A DNA stretch of 38,458 bases from Tubiluchus corallicola. Taxonomy: Eukaryota > Priapulida > Priapulimorpha > Priapulimorphida > Tubiluchidae. Below, piece by piece: positions 1 to 12,100 of this stretch; position 1 is the first letter of the stretch, and each line of letters opens with the position of its first letter. The stretch spans positions 1 through 38,458 of the forward strand of contig JAQGDQ010001488.1 of NCBI GenBank assembly GCA_030141605.1. Direction: 5' to 3'. Under the pieces are notes generated by a model that worked only from the letters and a program-made list of their open reading frames with translations, did no database searches and was not told the origin of the DNA. A program made the position numbers and the translations under genes.

Positions 1-756
<756 letters not shown>

Positions 757-983
757 TCGATACCATGTGCATCAGGTTGGTTTGCAAAATCACTATAAAT
801 ACGAACTGTATTAGAGATGTCACTTTCTGCATGTTCATCATCCACCGTAGGGCGGAGAAATGGATAACGAGAAAGAGCATCAACGGCTGATTGAGCCTTA
901 TCTTGTAACCAAGAAGCCACATAATTATAAGGCATGAACTTTGATTTGAGCCTTTGCAATCTTGGCTTCTCTATCTCTATCTA
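757..983 (-). mobile_element. Ty3/gypsy-type pol fragment (RNase H to integrase linker)
   Basis: About 70 codons are open on the minus strand from an in-frame stop near 981 down to the CT tract. They carry the hallmark DALSRYP motif that closes the RNase H domain of Ty3-type retrotransposons, preceded by a basic/aromatic stretch (RLKSKFMPYNY) that also fits this position. Both flanks are lost: the 5' side ends at a stop and the 3' side runs straight into the (CT)n tract. It is a dead scrap of a retrotransposon, not a host gene. Confidence 0.75.
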
Positions 984-1670
984 TTCCTTTACTGTCAGTG
1001 ATAGGAGGATATTATAAGAAAGCGCGAAGGAACGAAATTGGTTATACAAGCAAGACAGCGGCAGAAATATGAAAAACAGCAGAATCCCGAGTACAACAAG
1101 CAAACTGCCAACATTTAATAACAAGAGAGCATTCTATGTTGAAGTAGAGAATAAAGCAGATTGGCGTAGCGAATCTGGTGGCATCAGACGTTCAGTGTGG
1201 AAGGGTTTTCACGGTCCTCCAATCTCAGACTGGGAAGTTTAGCAACACTATTTTGCTTACTGTCAAGTGGGTTAAAAGAAGATCGGATGATTTTTCATAT
1301 ACTACTCCATTTTCAAGTACGGTAAAAAGTATATATTTTAACTCAATTACTACTGCAAGAGCGTTTCTGTAAATTAAATAACAGATTAAAATCTTAATTA
1401 ACGGCGAGCCCAACTATTGATGACATCACAAATTAACATAATTTTCAACAGCAAAAATATTCAATGAGCGTGTTGCACGTGTTTGCGAAAGCGAAAATTG
1501 AAGTACAGAGCTACTGTAAGATATTCAGGGTGTTGTACTAAAACTAGACAAGTTTTAAGATAGAAATTCAAATTTCACATCTACCGCTGTGCTCGCGCAT
1601 GAATTGTCGAACTTCATCACAAACTAACACTTCTGAACTGACAGCATCTGTTTTTGTGCAATGCATTCCC
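984..1670. other. Spacer, no gene recognised
   Basis: One plus-strand frame of about 74 codons is open from roughly 1019 to a TAG near 1240, somewhat richer in G+C than its surroundings, but it has no recognisable motif and no convincing start. It could be an old transposon remnant or an exon of an unseen gene. Nothing else is supported here. Confidence 0.3.
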
Positions 1671-1781
1671 GAAATGTAGGCCCTAGTGCACGTCTAACCA
1701 GCAAATGCGAAATGCATGTAACAGCGAAGAACTAGTGGCGCAAACGTGAAATTCCGTTTGTGTGGTAATAATTCTTTCACG
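1671..1781. repeat. Interspersed repeat, copy 1 (partner at 21968)
   Basis: About 110 bp match 21968-22081 in the same orientation with only scattered differences, including the shared string GCATGTAACAGCGAAGAACT and the ending TAATAATTCTTTCACG. Similarity stops on both sides, which points to a dispersed element rather than a segmental duplication. No terminal inverted repeat is evident, so the class is unknown. Confidence 0.75.
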
Positions 1782-1918
1782 TAAGTCATTTTTGAAAAAA
1801 TAGTATGTTTCCTTTCAATATTTTAAAGAGTACAGATAGACAAAGAGACCTGCTTAAGATAGGGTCCAATTTTGCTGGTAACAAGCTAACGTATCATGCC
1901 AAGCTGCTGTTACTATTC

Positions 1919-2060
1919 AATTCAATTCAATTTATTTGTTAACTCCGTAAGAATGATCAAAATACAGTATTAGGAATACATGCAATATTACGTAACAAAG
2001 GAGAAGGGCAGCGAAGAACCCGTAGGTTATCTAGTCAGCCGCCCTTAAATAGCTACGATT
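1919..2060 (-). mobile_element. Non-LTR retrotransposon 3' end with (TTGAA)n tail
   Basis: Read on the minus strand, this segment ends in AATAAATTGAATTGAATTGAA, a polyadenylation-like signal followed by a short tandem tail, typical of LINE families that end in a microsatellite. It contains CTTCGCTGCCCTT, which recurs in the plus-strand 3' end at 5930-6011, and a GGGCGGCTGAC block resembling one at 30682-30830, so the three appear related. No reverse-transcriptase frame is preserved. Confidence 0.55.
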
Positions 2061-2303
2061 AAATAAAATTAATTTTGGCACCGTTCTCAATTTAAATCTG
2101 AATTCTGTTGACGTGCGTAATTGGCAATTAAATGATGAGAAACGCAATACTGTAGAACACTTTAATTTAAAAAACCAAAATTTTACAATTCTAAAATGCT
2201 GTGAATTTGCGAAACAAACAAAACAAAAATAACTTAAGTTTTTTACATAACAGAAAATGGATAATGTGAGCATTAACTAAAAAATTCGGCAAAAAAAACA
2301 AAA

Positions 2304-2345
2304 ATCAATCAATCAATTTATTTCACTCCAACGATACATATACAA
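2304..2345 (-). mobile_element. Second LINE-like 3' tail, (ATTG)n
   Basis: The minus strand reads GGAGTGAAATAAATTGATTGATTGATT, an AATAAA followed by an ATTG tandem tail. This resembles the 3' terminus of a non-LTR element inserted in the minus orientation. The body to the right (2346-2470) is AT-rich and shows no coding remains. Confidence 0.4.
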
Positions 2346-2477
2346 TACATCAACATACAATATTATTGAAAAAAAAGAAACAGTATAGGTAAAAAAAACG
2401 TTGATGAAGTCAAATTAACCAAATAAAAGAGTTGCTGTATGACACCTTGAAAGCTTGGCTTGTTAGGGTGGCAGAAA

Positions 2478-2750
2478 TGAGTGAATGAAAGAATGGTTAG
2501 GGTCAGAAGAAATGATGGAATGGAAAAAATAGTAAGATTGGGGATGGGAAGAAGGAAGGGAGGGAAGGATGAGTGAATGAAAGAATGGTTAGGGTCAGAA
2601 GAAATGATGGATTGGAAAAATAATAAGATTAGGGATAGGAAGAAGGAAGGGAGGGGAGGATGAGTGAATGAAAGAATGGTTAGGGTCAGAAGAAATGATG
2701 GATTGGAAAAATAGTAAGATTAGGGATAGGAAGAAGGAAAAGAGGAGAAG
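2478..2750. repeat. Three-copy tandem repeat, unit about 92 bp
   Basis: The block starting TGAGTGAATGAAAGAATGG begins at 2478, 2570 and 2661, giving a period of 91-92 bp. The units are purine-rich on the plus strand (GAAGGAAGGGAGGG blocks). Copies 2 and 3 resemble each other more than copy 1, sharing GATGGATTGG and AGGGATAGG. It is non-coding. Confidence 0.9.
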
Positions 2751-2892
2751 AAACGACCACAGTGTATGTTTAATTTACATAGATGTATATTAAAATAGCA
2801 TTATAATTGATTGGAGGCCATATATTGCGACTCCATGAGACATGGAACCATTAAAATTGTATTACAAGTATGAATCAAAAATGGTCCTTTTT

Positions 2893-3040
2893 GATACTTT
2901 ACTTACTTAACTTACTTACTTAGTTAAGTTTAAGTAAGGTTGCCTACTCATCCTACAGAAACAGTGATACTTTACTTACTTAACTTACTTACTTAGTTAA
3001 CTTTAAGTAAGTTTGCCTACTCATCCTGTAGTTACAGTAA
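2893..3040. repeat. Two-copy tandem repeat, unit 73 bp
   Basis: GATACTTTACTTACTTAACT starts at 2893 and again at 2966, and each copy ends in TTGCCTACTCATCCT. Inside each unit, ACTT and AAGT runs face each other, so every unit can fold into a hairpin. Confidence 0.85.
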
Positions 3041-3419
3041 TACGAGCAGTCAGCGTTTTGTTACAAACACCCATTGATTTAGACATGTGATTTTTCAACA
3101 GTAAAACTAGGTAATTTCTGTCATGTCTTTGTGCATTTTCAATTAACCTAAAAACCTTCATTAGAGTGGAAAACAACTTTCTCAAGACAATGCTCTGGTT
3201 TCCCAATAATGCCGCCTACACAGTAACATAATTACTTTTCTGTCATTTTAGAAGTAGCCAAACAAGAATACGCCAACGGAAATACTTAATCACAACTAAA
3301 AGACGTGTGATTAAGTGACAGATAGTGTAAAAAGTAAAAAGCTAATTTTAGCTATATAAATATTATGTACATAGTAAGGTGAATGAACAAACGAACGCAC
3401 AAACAAACGAACTAATAAC

Positions 3420-3578
3420 TTTGATAATGATAACGATACTGATTGTGATAATGATATCGATGATGATGACGATGACGATGATGATGACGAAGACGATGAT
3501 GATCATGATCATGATCATTATCATCACCATAATAATAATAATAATAATAATAATAATATTAATAATAATAATAATAAT

Positions 3579-3660
<82 letters not shown>
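3420..3660. repeat. Compound trinucleotide microsatellite (GAT)n-(AAT)n-(AAC)n-(AAT)n
   Basis: A GATGAC/GATGAT block grades into (AAT)n, then (AAC)n, then (AAT)n again. Its right end coincides with the 3' end of the minus-strand SINE at 3661, so the final (AAT)n block is probably that element's expanded tail. The Ile/Met/Thr frame across it is an artefact. Confidence 0.9.
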
Positions 3661-3661
<1 letters not shown>

Positions 3662-3899
3662 ATTAATCTTTATTGAAAGTCCGTTTTTAGACAAACAATT
3701 AACATACGTTCAAAGATAGACTGAAAATAAACATAACAATTCTACAGCTACAAAATACAGACTAGTATTGCCCCACGTTTTAGTCTAAACACCACGTTCC
3801 AGGCAGGGCAACAGAAGGCACCAGTTAAAAAGGTACCAGTTGGAAGGAAGCGGCAGCAGTATCGAACTCAGGACCTCGCAGATGGTTACCACTAGACTT
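3661..3899 (-). mobile_element. tRNA-derived SINE
   Basis: On the minus strand the element opens with a tRNA-like head: TCTAGTGGTAACCAT resembles the A-box region of Asp/Glu/Gly tRNAs, and about 24 nt later GAGTTCGATAC matches a B box. A roughly 180-nt body follows, ending in AATAAAGATTAATGT and an (ATT)n tail. The layout (pol III head, unique body, microsatellite tail) is that of a SINE. The first bases of the head are replaced by the (TTG)n run at 3899-3940. Confidence 0.7.
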
Positions 3900-3944
3900 G
3901 TTGTTGTTGTTGTTGTTGTTTTTTTGCTGTTGTTGTTGTTGTGT

Positions 3945-5005
3945 CGTGTTATTTAAATAAAAATAAAAGAATCCCTAGTAATTTTATAGTAAAAATCGAT
4001 GAAGTTCCAATAAATCAAGTAAAATATACTAAGTTCTTAGGCATCATCATTGATGAACACTTAACTTGGCAAGAACATCTTAGATTTATCAAAAGCAAAA
4101 TCTCAAAAATCATAGGCATTATATATAGAGTTAGACACAAATTGCCTAGCTCAGTACTTGTATTATTATATAATTCTCTTTTTTTACCATATCTAAATAA
4201 TTCGAACATTATTTGGGGAAGCACATACTCCAGTCGATTGAAAAAAATTCATCTGATTCAGAAGAAAATAGTGCGAGCTATAACATTTGCCGGTTATCAG
4301 GACCATACACAGCCAATATTTAAAAGACTAAACTTTCTAAACATTTACGACATTAATAAGTTCCAAACTGCCATTTTCATGTACAAATTCTCTCATAAAT
4401 TATTGCCTCCCTTATTTACTGATTATTTTTGTTTGAATGCTGAGATACATAATTACGGCACACGTTATAGGCTGCACTATCACTACATACAGTGCAACAC
4501 AAATGTTAGAAAATTTTCTATTAAATACAATGGCCCTTACATATGGAATTCAATTGCTCCAGCTATTAAAAATGTCAACTCGCTTTCCATATTTAAAAAA
4601 ATATATAAATTAAACTTACTTGAAACATATAACTGATCACTCAATCATGATTTGTTGTTTTCTTTTTCAAAAACTGTATAGTAAAATAAAATTTTTAATA
4701 CTTCCCACCCGTATTTATATTTATATTTGTATATATTGTAATGTTGTATCTATGTTGTATATGTAATGTTGTATATTGTAATGTTGTATATTGTAATGTT
4801 GTATATTGTAATGTTGTAATGTTGTATATATTGCAATTTTTTTCGGAATTCTAGTGGCCTACCATAAGCTAGCTTCCTAGGTCTCTAGCGCAGTATACAT
4901 GAATTTTATCATATTTTTGTATTAACAAAACCTGATGCACATGTAATGTAATGTGATGTATATGTATATGTTTAATGCGAAATAAATCTATTAAAATCTA
5001 AAAAT
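3945..5005 (+). mobile_element. 5'-truncated non-LTR retrotransposon (LINE), RT C-terminus and 3' UTR
   Basis: A frame of about 230 codons to TGA at 4636 encodes the C-terminal part of a jockey/CR1-like reverse transcriptase. KFLGIIIDEHLTW is the conserved post-palm motif, followed by the arginine-rich LIQKKIVRAITF segment and the late motif YNGPYIWNSI near the C-terminus. The first two thirds of the RT and all of ORF1 are missing, which is ordinary 5' truncation; the left edge lies in a (TTG)n run. The 3' UTR (4637-5005) holds about five copies of a 15-bp TTGTATATTGTAATG repeat and ends AATAAATCTATTAAAATCTA. The frame is intact, so the insertion is fairly recent. Confidence 0.85.
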
Positions 5006-5009
5006 CTTA

Positions 5010-5047
5010 TTGCTGTTGCTGTTGTGTTGTTATTGTTGTTATTGCAG

Positions 5048-5082
<35 letters not shown>

Positions 5083-5362
5083 GCTGCTGTTGTGTTGTGT
5101 TGTTGTTTTTATTGCTGCTGTTGTTGTTGTTGTTGTTGTTGTTGCTGTTGTGTTGTGTTGTTGTTATTATTGCAGTTGTTGCTGCTGTTGTGTTGTGTTG
5201 TTGTTTTTATTGCTGTTGTTGTTGTTGTTGTTGCTGCTGTTGTGTTGTGTTGTTGCGTTTATTGCTGCTGCTGTTGTTGTTGTTGTGTTGCTGTTGTGTT
5301 GTTGTTGTTGTAGTTGTTGTAGTAGTAGTAGTAGTTGTTGTTGTTGTTGTTGCCGCTGTTGT
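5010..5362. repeat. (TTG)n array with higher-order structure
   Basis: TTG/CTG triplets are broken at intervals by a recurring TGTTGTGTTGTGTTG plus TTTATTGC module, seen near 5088, 5147, 5187 and 5240. The array therefore grew by copying blocks of about 40-60 bp as well as single triplets. The Leu, Cys and Val frames across it are artefacts. Confidence 0.9.
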
Positions 5363-5593
5363 TTGTTTGTTTGTTTAAATAGACAAGTGTTTTATCACAT
5401 TCTAGCTATACTGTATATTCTAGCTAGAGTTTATTTTAGTGATATATTATTTACATGAAACTGTGCAGTGAAACTGAGCCAGCAACCATTGTGTAAGAAG
5501 TGCAACAAACAAGAGCCCAGGGGCCTAGCACTGTGAAGTGACCGTGCCTAATTACGCGAATCGCAGGGCAGTCCGTTCTCACAAAGTAGGTCC

Positions 5594-5600
5594 TATATAA
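5594..5600 (+). promoter_or_regulatory. TATA box of the secreted LamG-like gene
   Basis: TATATAA lies 93-99 bp upstream of the ATG at 5693. Transcription would then start near 5625, giving a short 5' UTR. The assignment rests on motif and spacing only. Confidence 0.45.
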
Positions 5601-5692
5601 GATGATATCACTGGTTTAGTCAAGTATTTGGGTTTGGAAACAATTTTAAGAAGTGACCACTCTGTGAAAGACACGTCCGTGCTCATTACAAA

Positions 5693-5866
5693 ATGTACTC
5701 TTGGTGCTTCTTAATTATTTTGGTGAGTGAAAATTTAACTTAATTAAAATGGTTTTCCTTTGCCAAGTTATTTACTTGTTTGAGTACAGTTAAATACTCC
5801 TTCATTATTGTTGTTGTTGCTGCTGTTGTGTTGTTGTTGTTGTTGTTGTTGTTGTTGCTGCTGTTG

Positions 5867-5929
<63 letters not shown>

Positions 5930-6010
5930 GCCCTTCGCTGCCCTTTCTTCACATTTTTGTTTTCAAATTAATTGTATTGTAACTGTGCGTGTGTTGCAAG
6001 ATAAATAAAG

Positions 6011-6106
<96 letters not shown>

Positions 6107-6118
6107 ATTAATATTATT

Positions 6119-6189
<71 letters not shown>

Positions 6190-9100
6190 TATTATTATTA
6201 TTATTATCATTATTATTATTATTATTAACGTTGACAATAAGCGTTTGCAATATTTGTCTGTAATGATGCAGAGATTTCAACACTGAAGCTGCGATAGTTG
6301 CAATTTTATAAGGAGTATATTGGTCAAAATAATAGTAATAGTAAAATATAAAGGGAAATTTTAATGATTTTTATTCTAAGTTACAAATTTTGGCAGCACA
6401 AAAGTGTGAGGAGGAAATAAAAAAGTGTTTATCGTTAAAAGTACTGAAAATTTAACGATTGGATGGTCAGACTAGTTCATTGCCTGGTCAGTTGGTAATA
6501 AGTTTTTTACTGAGTTAATGTGTTATTTGTTCCTTGCCTGGCAGTGCAACTGATTAGTCGACAATTTGACTGACTGAGTGACTGACTGACTAGTTTTTAT
6601 ACTTGTTAAGGAAACATATAACAAACTTTCTTGGGATAACCATTTTAATAAAATTTACGATAAAATGGCATGCGGAACGTCCTATTTACGGCAGGTAAAG
6701 GTCAACTAACTAAACAAAGTTATTAATTTTTAAAACTCTCATTCTACCGCACTTTTTATACGGATGCACACTTTTTCATGAAGTTTCAAGAGACAGCTAT
6801 TACAAACTAAATAGTCTTCAAAATTATGCATTAAGATTAGTCGCTGGCTATTCAAATAAAACGTCCCACATAACAAATCAAACCTCTGCAACAGAATTAA
6901 GAACAATGTTAAAAATCCCAATTTTACAAGCACATAAAGACTTCTACACGCCCTTCATCCCCCAATATTAACACGCCCTTCATCAAAAATAAGCTTCCAC
7001 TCATCTTGGAGGCAACATTAAATCCAAGAACACACAATATTAAACAAATACGCACTAATAACAAATACGGCAACAATTCTATCACTAAACAAGGAGTTCA
7101 ACTTTGGAATACCCTGCCATCAAATTTAAAACAAATCAAGTCTTTCGACGAATTCAAATCAAAATTAAAAATGCATACATTAAATCGTTTCGAAAACCCT
7201 ACATACGTAAACGATAATATATATTCATCCGCAAATTTTACTTACCCACGTCCATTTTAAATTGTATGTATATATTGTATATAGTCTATTATAATTTTCG
7301 TGTAGCATTATAATGTAAATTTTGTTTTAAATTTTTGTTTTATTAAGAAAATTAACGTTTCCACAGCGCACTAGCAGTTATTTAAGTCTAAACCTTAATG
7401 ATGGGTTTCATTTTCTTTGTAGATGTCTTTTGTTAACATGTTTTTGTTCGTAGTCTTATGTTTTTCTTCATGATTATTATTTCCATAGATGCTCGCAGTT
7501 TTGTCACAAATGTTTTGTTCTGTTTCAGGTTTTCTTATTACCTGAAAATGGCTGTCGTGCAGCGCGAACGTTGACTTTCAAACGTTGAAAATGCCATAAA
7601 ATTTGTCATATTGTGGGTTATTTGTCAAATGGATGTTCTTCTTGTTGCTAAGCATTTCAAAACTGTACTCTTAATGAAAGTGGAACGAATTCCTTTGTTT
7701 TCTTTGCATCTATTCTACCTTCTTTTAACTCTGTCGACCCCTCTCCACAGTGTGACGCACGTGGCGGTAGCTTTTTACGCTTCTGCAGACAGAAAACCAC
7801 AATCTGTTCAATAGAAGGGCCCAATGATAATGTTATAATAAATAACTTGCTATGGTAGGACCGGAACTTCACTGATTATCAATAACAATCCTGAAAGGTG
7901 AGACACTGAACCATACGGGTGTGTTTAAGTAACGCCCAGCGCCGGTTAGAATCTGGTTGTCACCTGTCTATTTATTACTACACAGGTCTATTGTTACATA
8001 ACTTCGAAGGGGTTTAAAGATTGTCTACTCAATTATTCTGCTTACCCGAAAAGGCATCTGCAGATACATCCAGAGATTATTTCAAAGTTCTTCTCCTGCT
8101 TGTCGCGTGCTCGACTAAAACTCATATGTTAATTTATGTTAATCTATGTTAATATGTGTTAATTTATTTGATTATTATCATAAGAACGATTATAGAACTG
8201 CGCTGTACAGCGTCAAACTAAGGAATCTGTTAGATAGCAACTTTGGACCAAAGTACGAACATGGCGCATACCACTAATGCAGTAATAACAATGCGTTCTA
8301 AGAGGAGAAGTAGTTTAGATTTTTCTTTCATTTGCCGGTAACTGATTTCCTGCTCCTCCTGCGACCAATGCTGTCATAGTTGCCGTAACCGCCGACGTAA
8401 CGGTAACGTGTGACAGTTCCATTCCAATTCGTTCACACAATTCCACACCATCTGTTCCATTAATTATCATTCCACTCCGTCCCATTTCGCGACTACTCAA
8501 TCTGTTTTTCTTTGTGTTTGTGCATCGTTAGTAATCACTTGCATGCCTGATGACTTAAACGCTCCGCTGTACCATTGACCAGAAGAATTACATTCTAATC
8601 GCCACTGGTCACTGGACACTAATTAACTTAATCTTTTCACCTGGAGGCTGTAGGGCAGGTATCGTTCGCGTTAGTGAAAGGCACGAAAGTCCAGAAAGAT
8701 CAGGCATACGACTAATGCTGTCACGTGATCTTGTAATCACTACACATGAACAAAGAAATAAACTTTTTATTTCAATACGCATCTTTCCAGGGTGAATTAA
8801 GCACAGGAAGGATGAATTAGGCGTCCTTTACATAAATATCAAACTATACATATTTTCCTAGGAGAACATTTTGGACATGTCGTTTCTTTTTCGTTTCAGA
8901 TCGCTTCCATTCCTGGAAGCTGGCAAGCGAAGTCTGGATATGGATCCAAATCCTCATCCAAGTCGTCGTCAAAATCGTCATATGGATCAAGTTCTCCGCG
9001 TAAGCACAATATTGTTATAATTTATTAACACACCGCATGTTGCGCCACCCGTCGTGTGTGGAGTTAAACTAAAAAATTTTCCCTCAGCAGTGCGCCTGTC

Positions 9101-12100
9101 AAAAATTGTTTCAACAATATTACGAGTGTTTGACAAAAAAGTCAACAATACAGCTACTCTGGTTATTGGCAAGCAAGTTAGTCAATTTTATGAGCCGTCC
9201 ACACCGTCATGAAAGACACTGTCACTCTCGAATTTGTCAGTGTTGAAGGATCGTGTGGACGCCCAGAGTGATAATGAAAATGAATGTCATTCATTCTGCC
9301 TGCTGGCCAATAATAATGTGTCCTGGTGACTCAGCTGTCACAAAAACAATGAATTATTAACAATAAGCAACCAACTGCATAAATTAAATTTTGTAAGCAC
9401 GTGAATAGCCTTCTGATACGACTCACGAAAAAACGGTAAAAAATGAGCAGGCATCGTTCCACGTTCAACAATTTTATGTGCGCAAGCGAAATCTTCGATT
9501 TTTTCCATTCAAATCGCGATTTAATTTCTTCTTATTTTTAATTTTGTTTTATTTTCCTTAAACAAATAAGTTACAGCAAATATAAATGATGTCTCTTTGC
9601 AGCAACAACTCCGTGTAAAATTCTTAGTCCTGATACGTCTGATCTGATTTCATTCCGCGATCCAGCGGATGCCTCGGGACTTGACGATGCAGACCACGCC
9701 ATTCTGTTTAAGGACTTCGTAAAACAAGGAGTCTATGATGAGTACACCATTTGCTTGTAAGATTGTTTGACTATCATAAATGTTAATTTACGTAAACCAT
9801 TTGTTGGCTTATATATGAATTATCATTTTAATTACAGTTTAGCTTATATTCCTAATGAAAAGGTCTGTGATAGATTAAACCATAAAAATGATAGTATATA
9901 TGAGTGAGGTTCATGTCCGAATGTAATTAAGTCAAAGATTTACACGATTCAGTGCTGTAACTCGTAGATTTCATTAAAGGAAGACCGGATGATTGTTTAG
10001 ACTCAATCTCATTTTAATTTACTGTCCAAAATATACATTTCGTTGCCTATAAAAGTTAACAATTGTTCCTTATATTTGATAACTAGCTTAGAAAGTTAAT
10101 TAACGGCAACCGAACACAGCTATTGCTTACGTCAGAAACTAACCAAAGTTTCTGCAATGGCAGGCATCTTCCCTTCCGGGTTAAGCACTTGCGAGAGTGT
10201 TACTGCTTAAACGCGTGATGTCATTAAAAATGGGCTCTACGCCATATCATCAGAAACTAACACTGCAGTCCATGATCATGCTTATCACGGTACCGCCTTC
10301 TATTTGTCGGCCACGCGAATGTGACAAAAAGGCGCCGCTGCCAATCTTAGTACATTCACTGAGTCGCACGTAGCTCTGAAAGTTTAACGAAATTTGAATA
10401 TCCGAGGTAATTATTATTCAATCTAAGCCTTGATTTAAAATAAGCTATTGTAGTTTTCAATATTTTAGAACTTTATTCTGAACTAATGTCGACACAATGA
10501 TCCGGTTTTCCTTTAATATTTTCCCACACTTTTCCATTATGTTGACAACCCATTATCAGTATTAGCAGTCTCATGCAAACACCTCAAAAGATGTTGCTGT
10601 AACTTGTAGCGATGGCAACCATGAACCGGTCGACAATGATAGTGAGAAGGATGACGACAAAAAAAAACAATGAAAAAGCCAACGACAACATTTAATAAGA
10701 ATTACTTTTTCAGTTGGTTCAAAGGAGAAGTACGAGCTTTTAGACTTCACAGTGACAACAATGATGGCACCCCTGAAACAGCTGTTGAACTGCAGGTCAC
10801 AGTGCAATCTGACGGGACAATAGAAGTGGCAGGATTTGGAGACACCGGCACCAAGTAACAAAGTTTCACATAAATCAATTATTCAGTTTTTTTACTGTAT
10901 TCTCTTGCTTTGTACACCATCACATGTTTCTAAAACAGACCACTTTTTGAGAGTTTTTCACTCAGCTGATGGATGGGTAATAGGAATCTACCTCTCATTA
11001 CCAGGTGTTTTACTTACCATGTGCGGATGTACGTATATCATCTCTCAACAAGAAAAATAACCAAAGCAGAATCAATTGTTCTGCAGTCTTCCATCCGTGT
11101 GCTTCCGAGAGTTAATATTGCTTGGTCGCTAAACACTGAGTACTTCTTGTCTATTAGCATGTAATCATGGTAACACATAATATAAACATAAGCATCCATC
11201 ATTGGTCGTAGCATCAGCTGCAACTGGCCCATAATTCTTTATGAACTCGTCATTGTTTTCTCATATTTTGTCATTGTCTATTGTCTATATTATTCTATAT
11301 AAATGCTGTTTACATTACTACAGCGCAATGACTGTGTCGCCTCCACCAGGCATAGATGTTCAACTGGAATGGCTGCACACATGCATCAGAGTGGACACAA
11401 ATAGCGATGTAATGACCGTAGATTGGTATGGCGTCGACTCGGGAGATTTGGGAGTAAGTATTGTCATAATTAATTCACTTCTGGCCTGTAACATTATCAG
11501 AAGTTTCTTGAATGTCTAAACGGTTTAGATTTATAATTTTCTGTTCACCGCTGCAAACGCACACACACACACGCACGCACGCACGCACACACACACACAC
11601 ACACACATATATATGCTATAGTTACACATATCGACTAAATGTTATAATAGTGTATCGACAATAATTTTATAATAGTGCCTTAATCAAAATAGATTAATAT
11701 TAGTTTGTTTTGTTAATAAGTTAATTGTTTATTGTTTTGTGTTAATAAGGATAAATTGTAATCATTGGCGTGGACAAATTGATACATTAGTTCTTCGTTA
11801 CCACATTTTCTTGTATTCGCTAAAACTGGAAAATCGTCATTGGTTTACTTAATTTTTGTTATACAACTTGATAATCTTGACATTAACCACAACAAACAGT
11901 TAATAAATTAGAGAGATATATTTATAGTTCATGAAAATGTGGTCGAATTCAACTTTTGGGTTGCAGATTTAACGCTCTACAAAAGAGATTGCATATAGAG
12001 AGAAAAATTAAAATTTAATCGTCTTTTGAACTTGAGGTTGGCATTTTCAAAGCAACAAATAGCAAATAAATTTACCTTATTCCAACAAAAAGTCTGTGAT

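Noticed and set aside
3379-3666. 95-codon Met/Ile/Thr frame
   Set aside because: Trinucleotide repeat that continues into the SINE tail; no coding features.
5010-6283. Leu, Cys, Val, Gln, Asn/Asp, Ile and Met homopolymer frames
   Set aside because: All are translations of TTG, ATT and ATC repeats lying in or upstream of intron 1.
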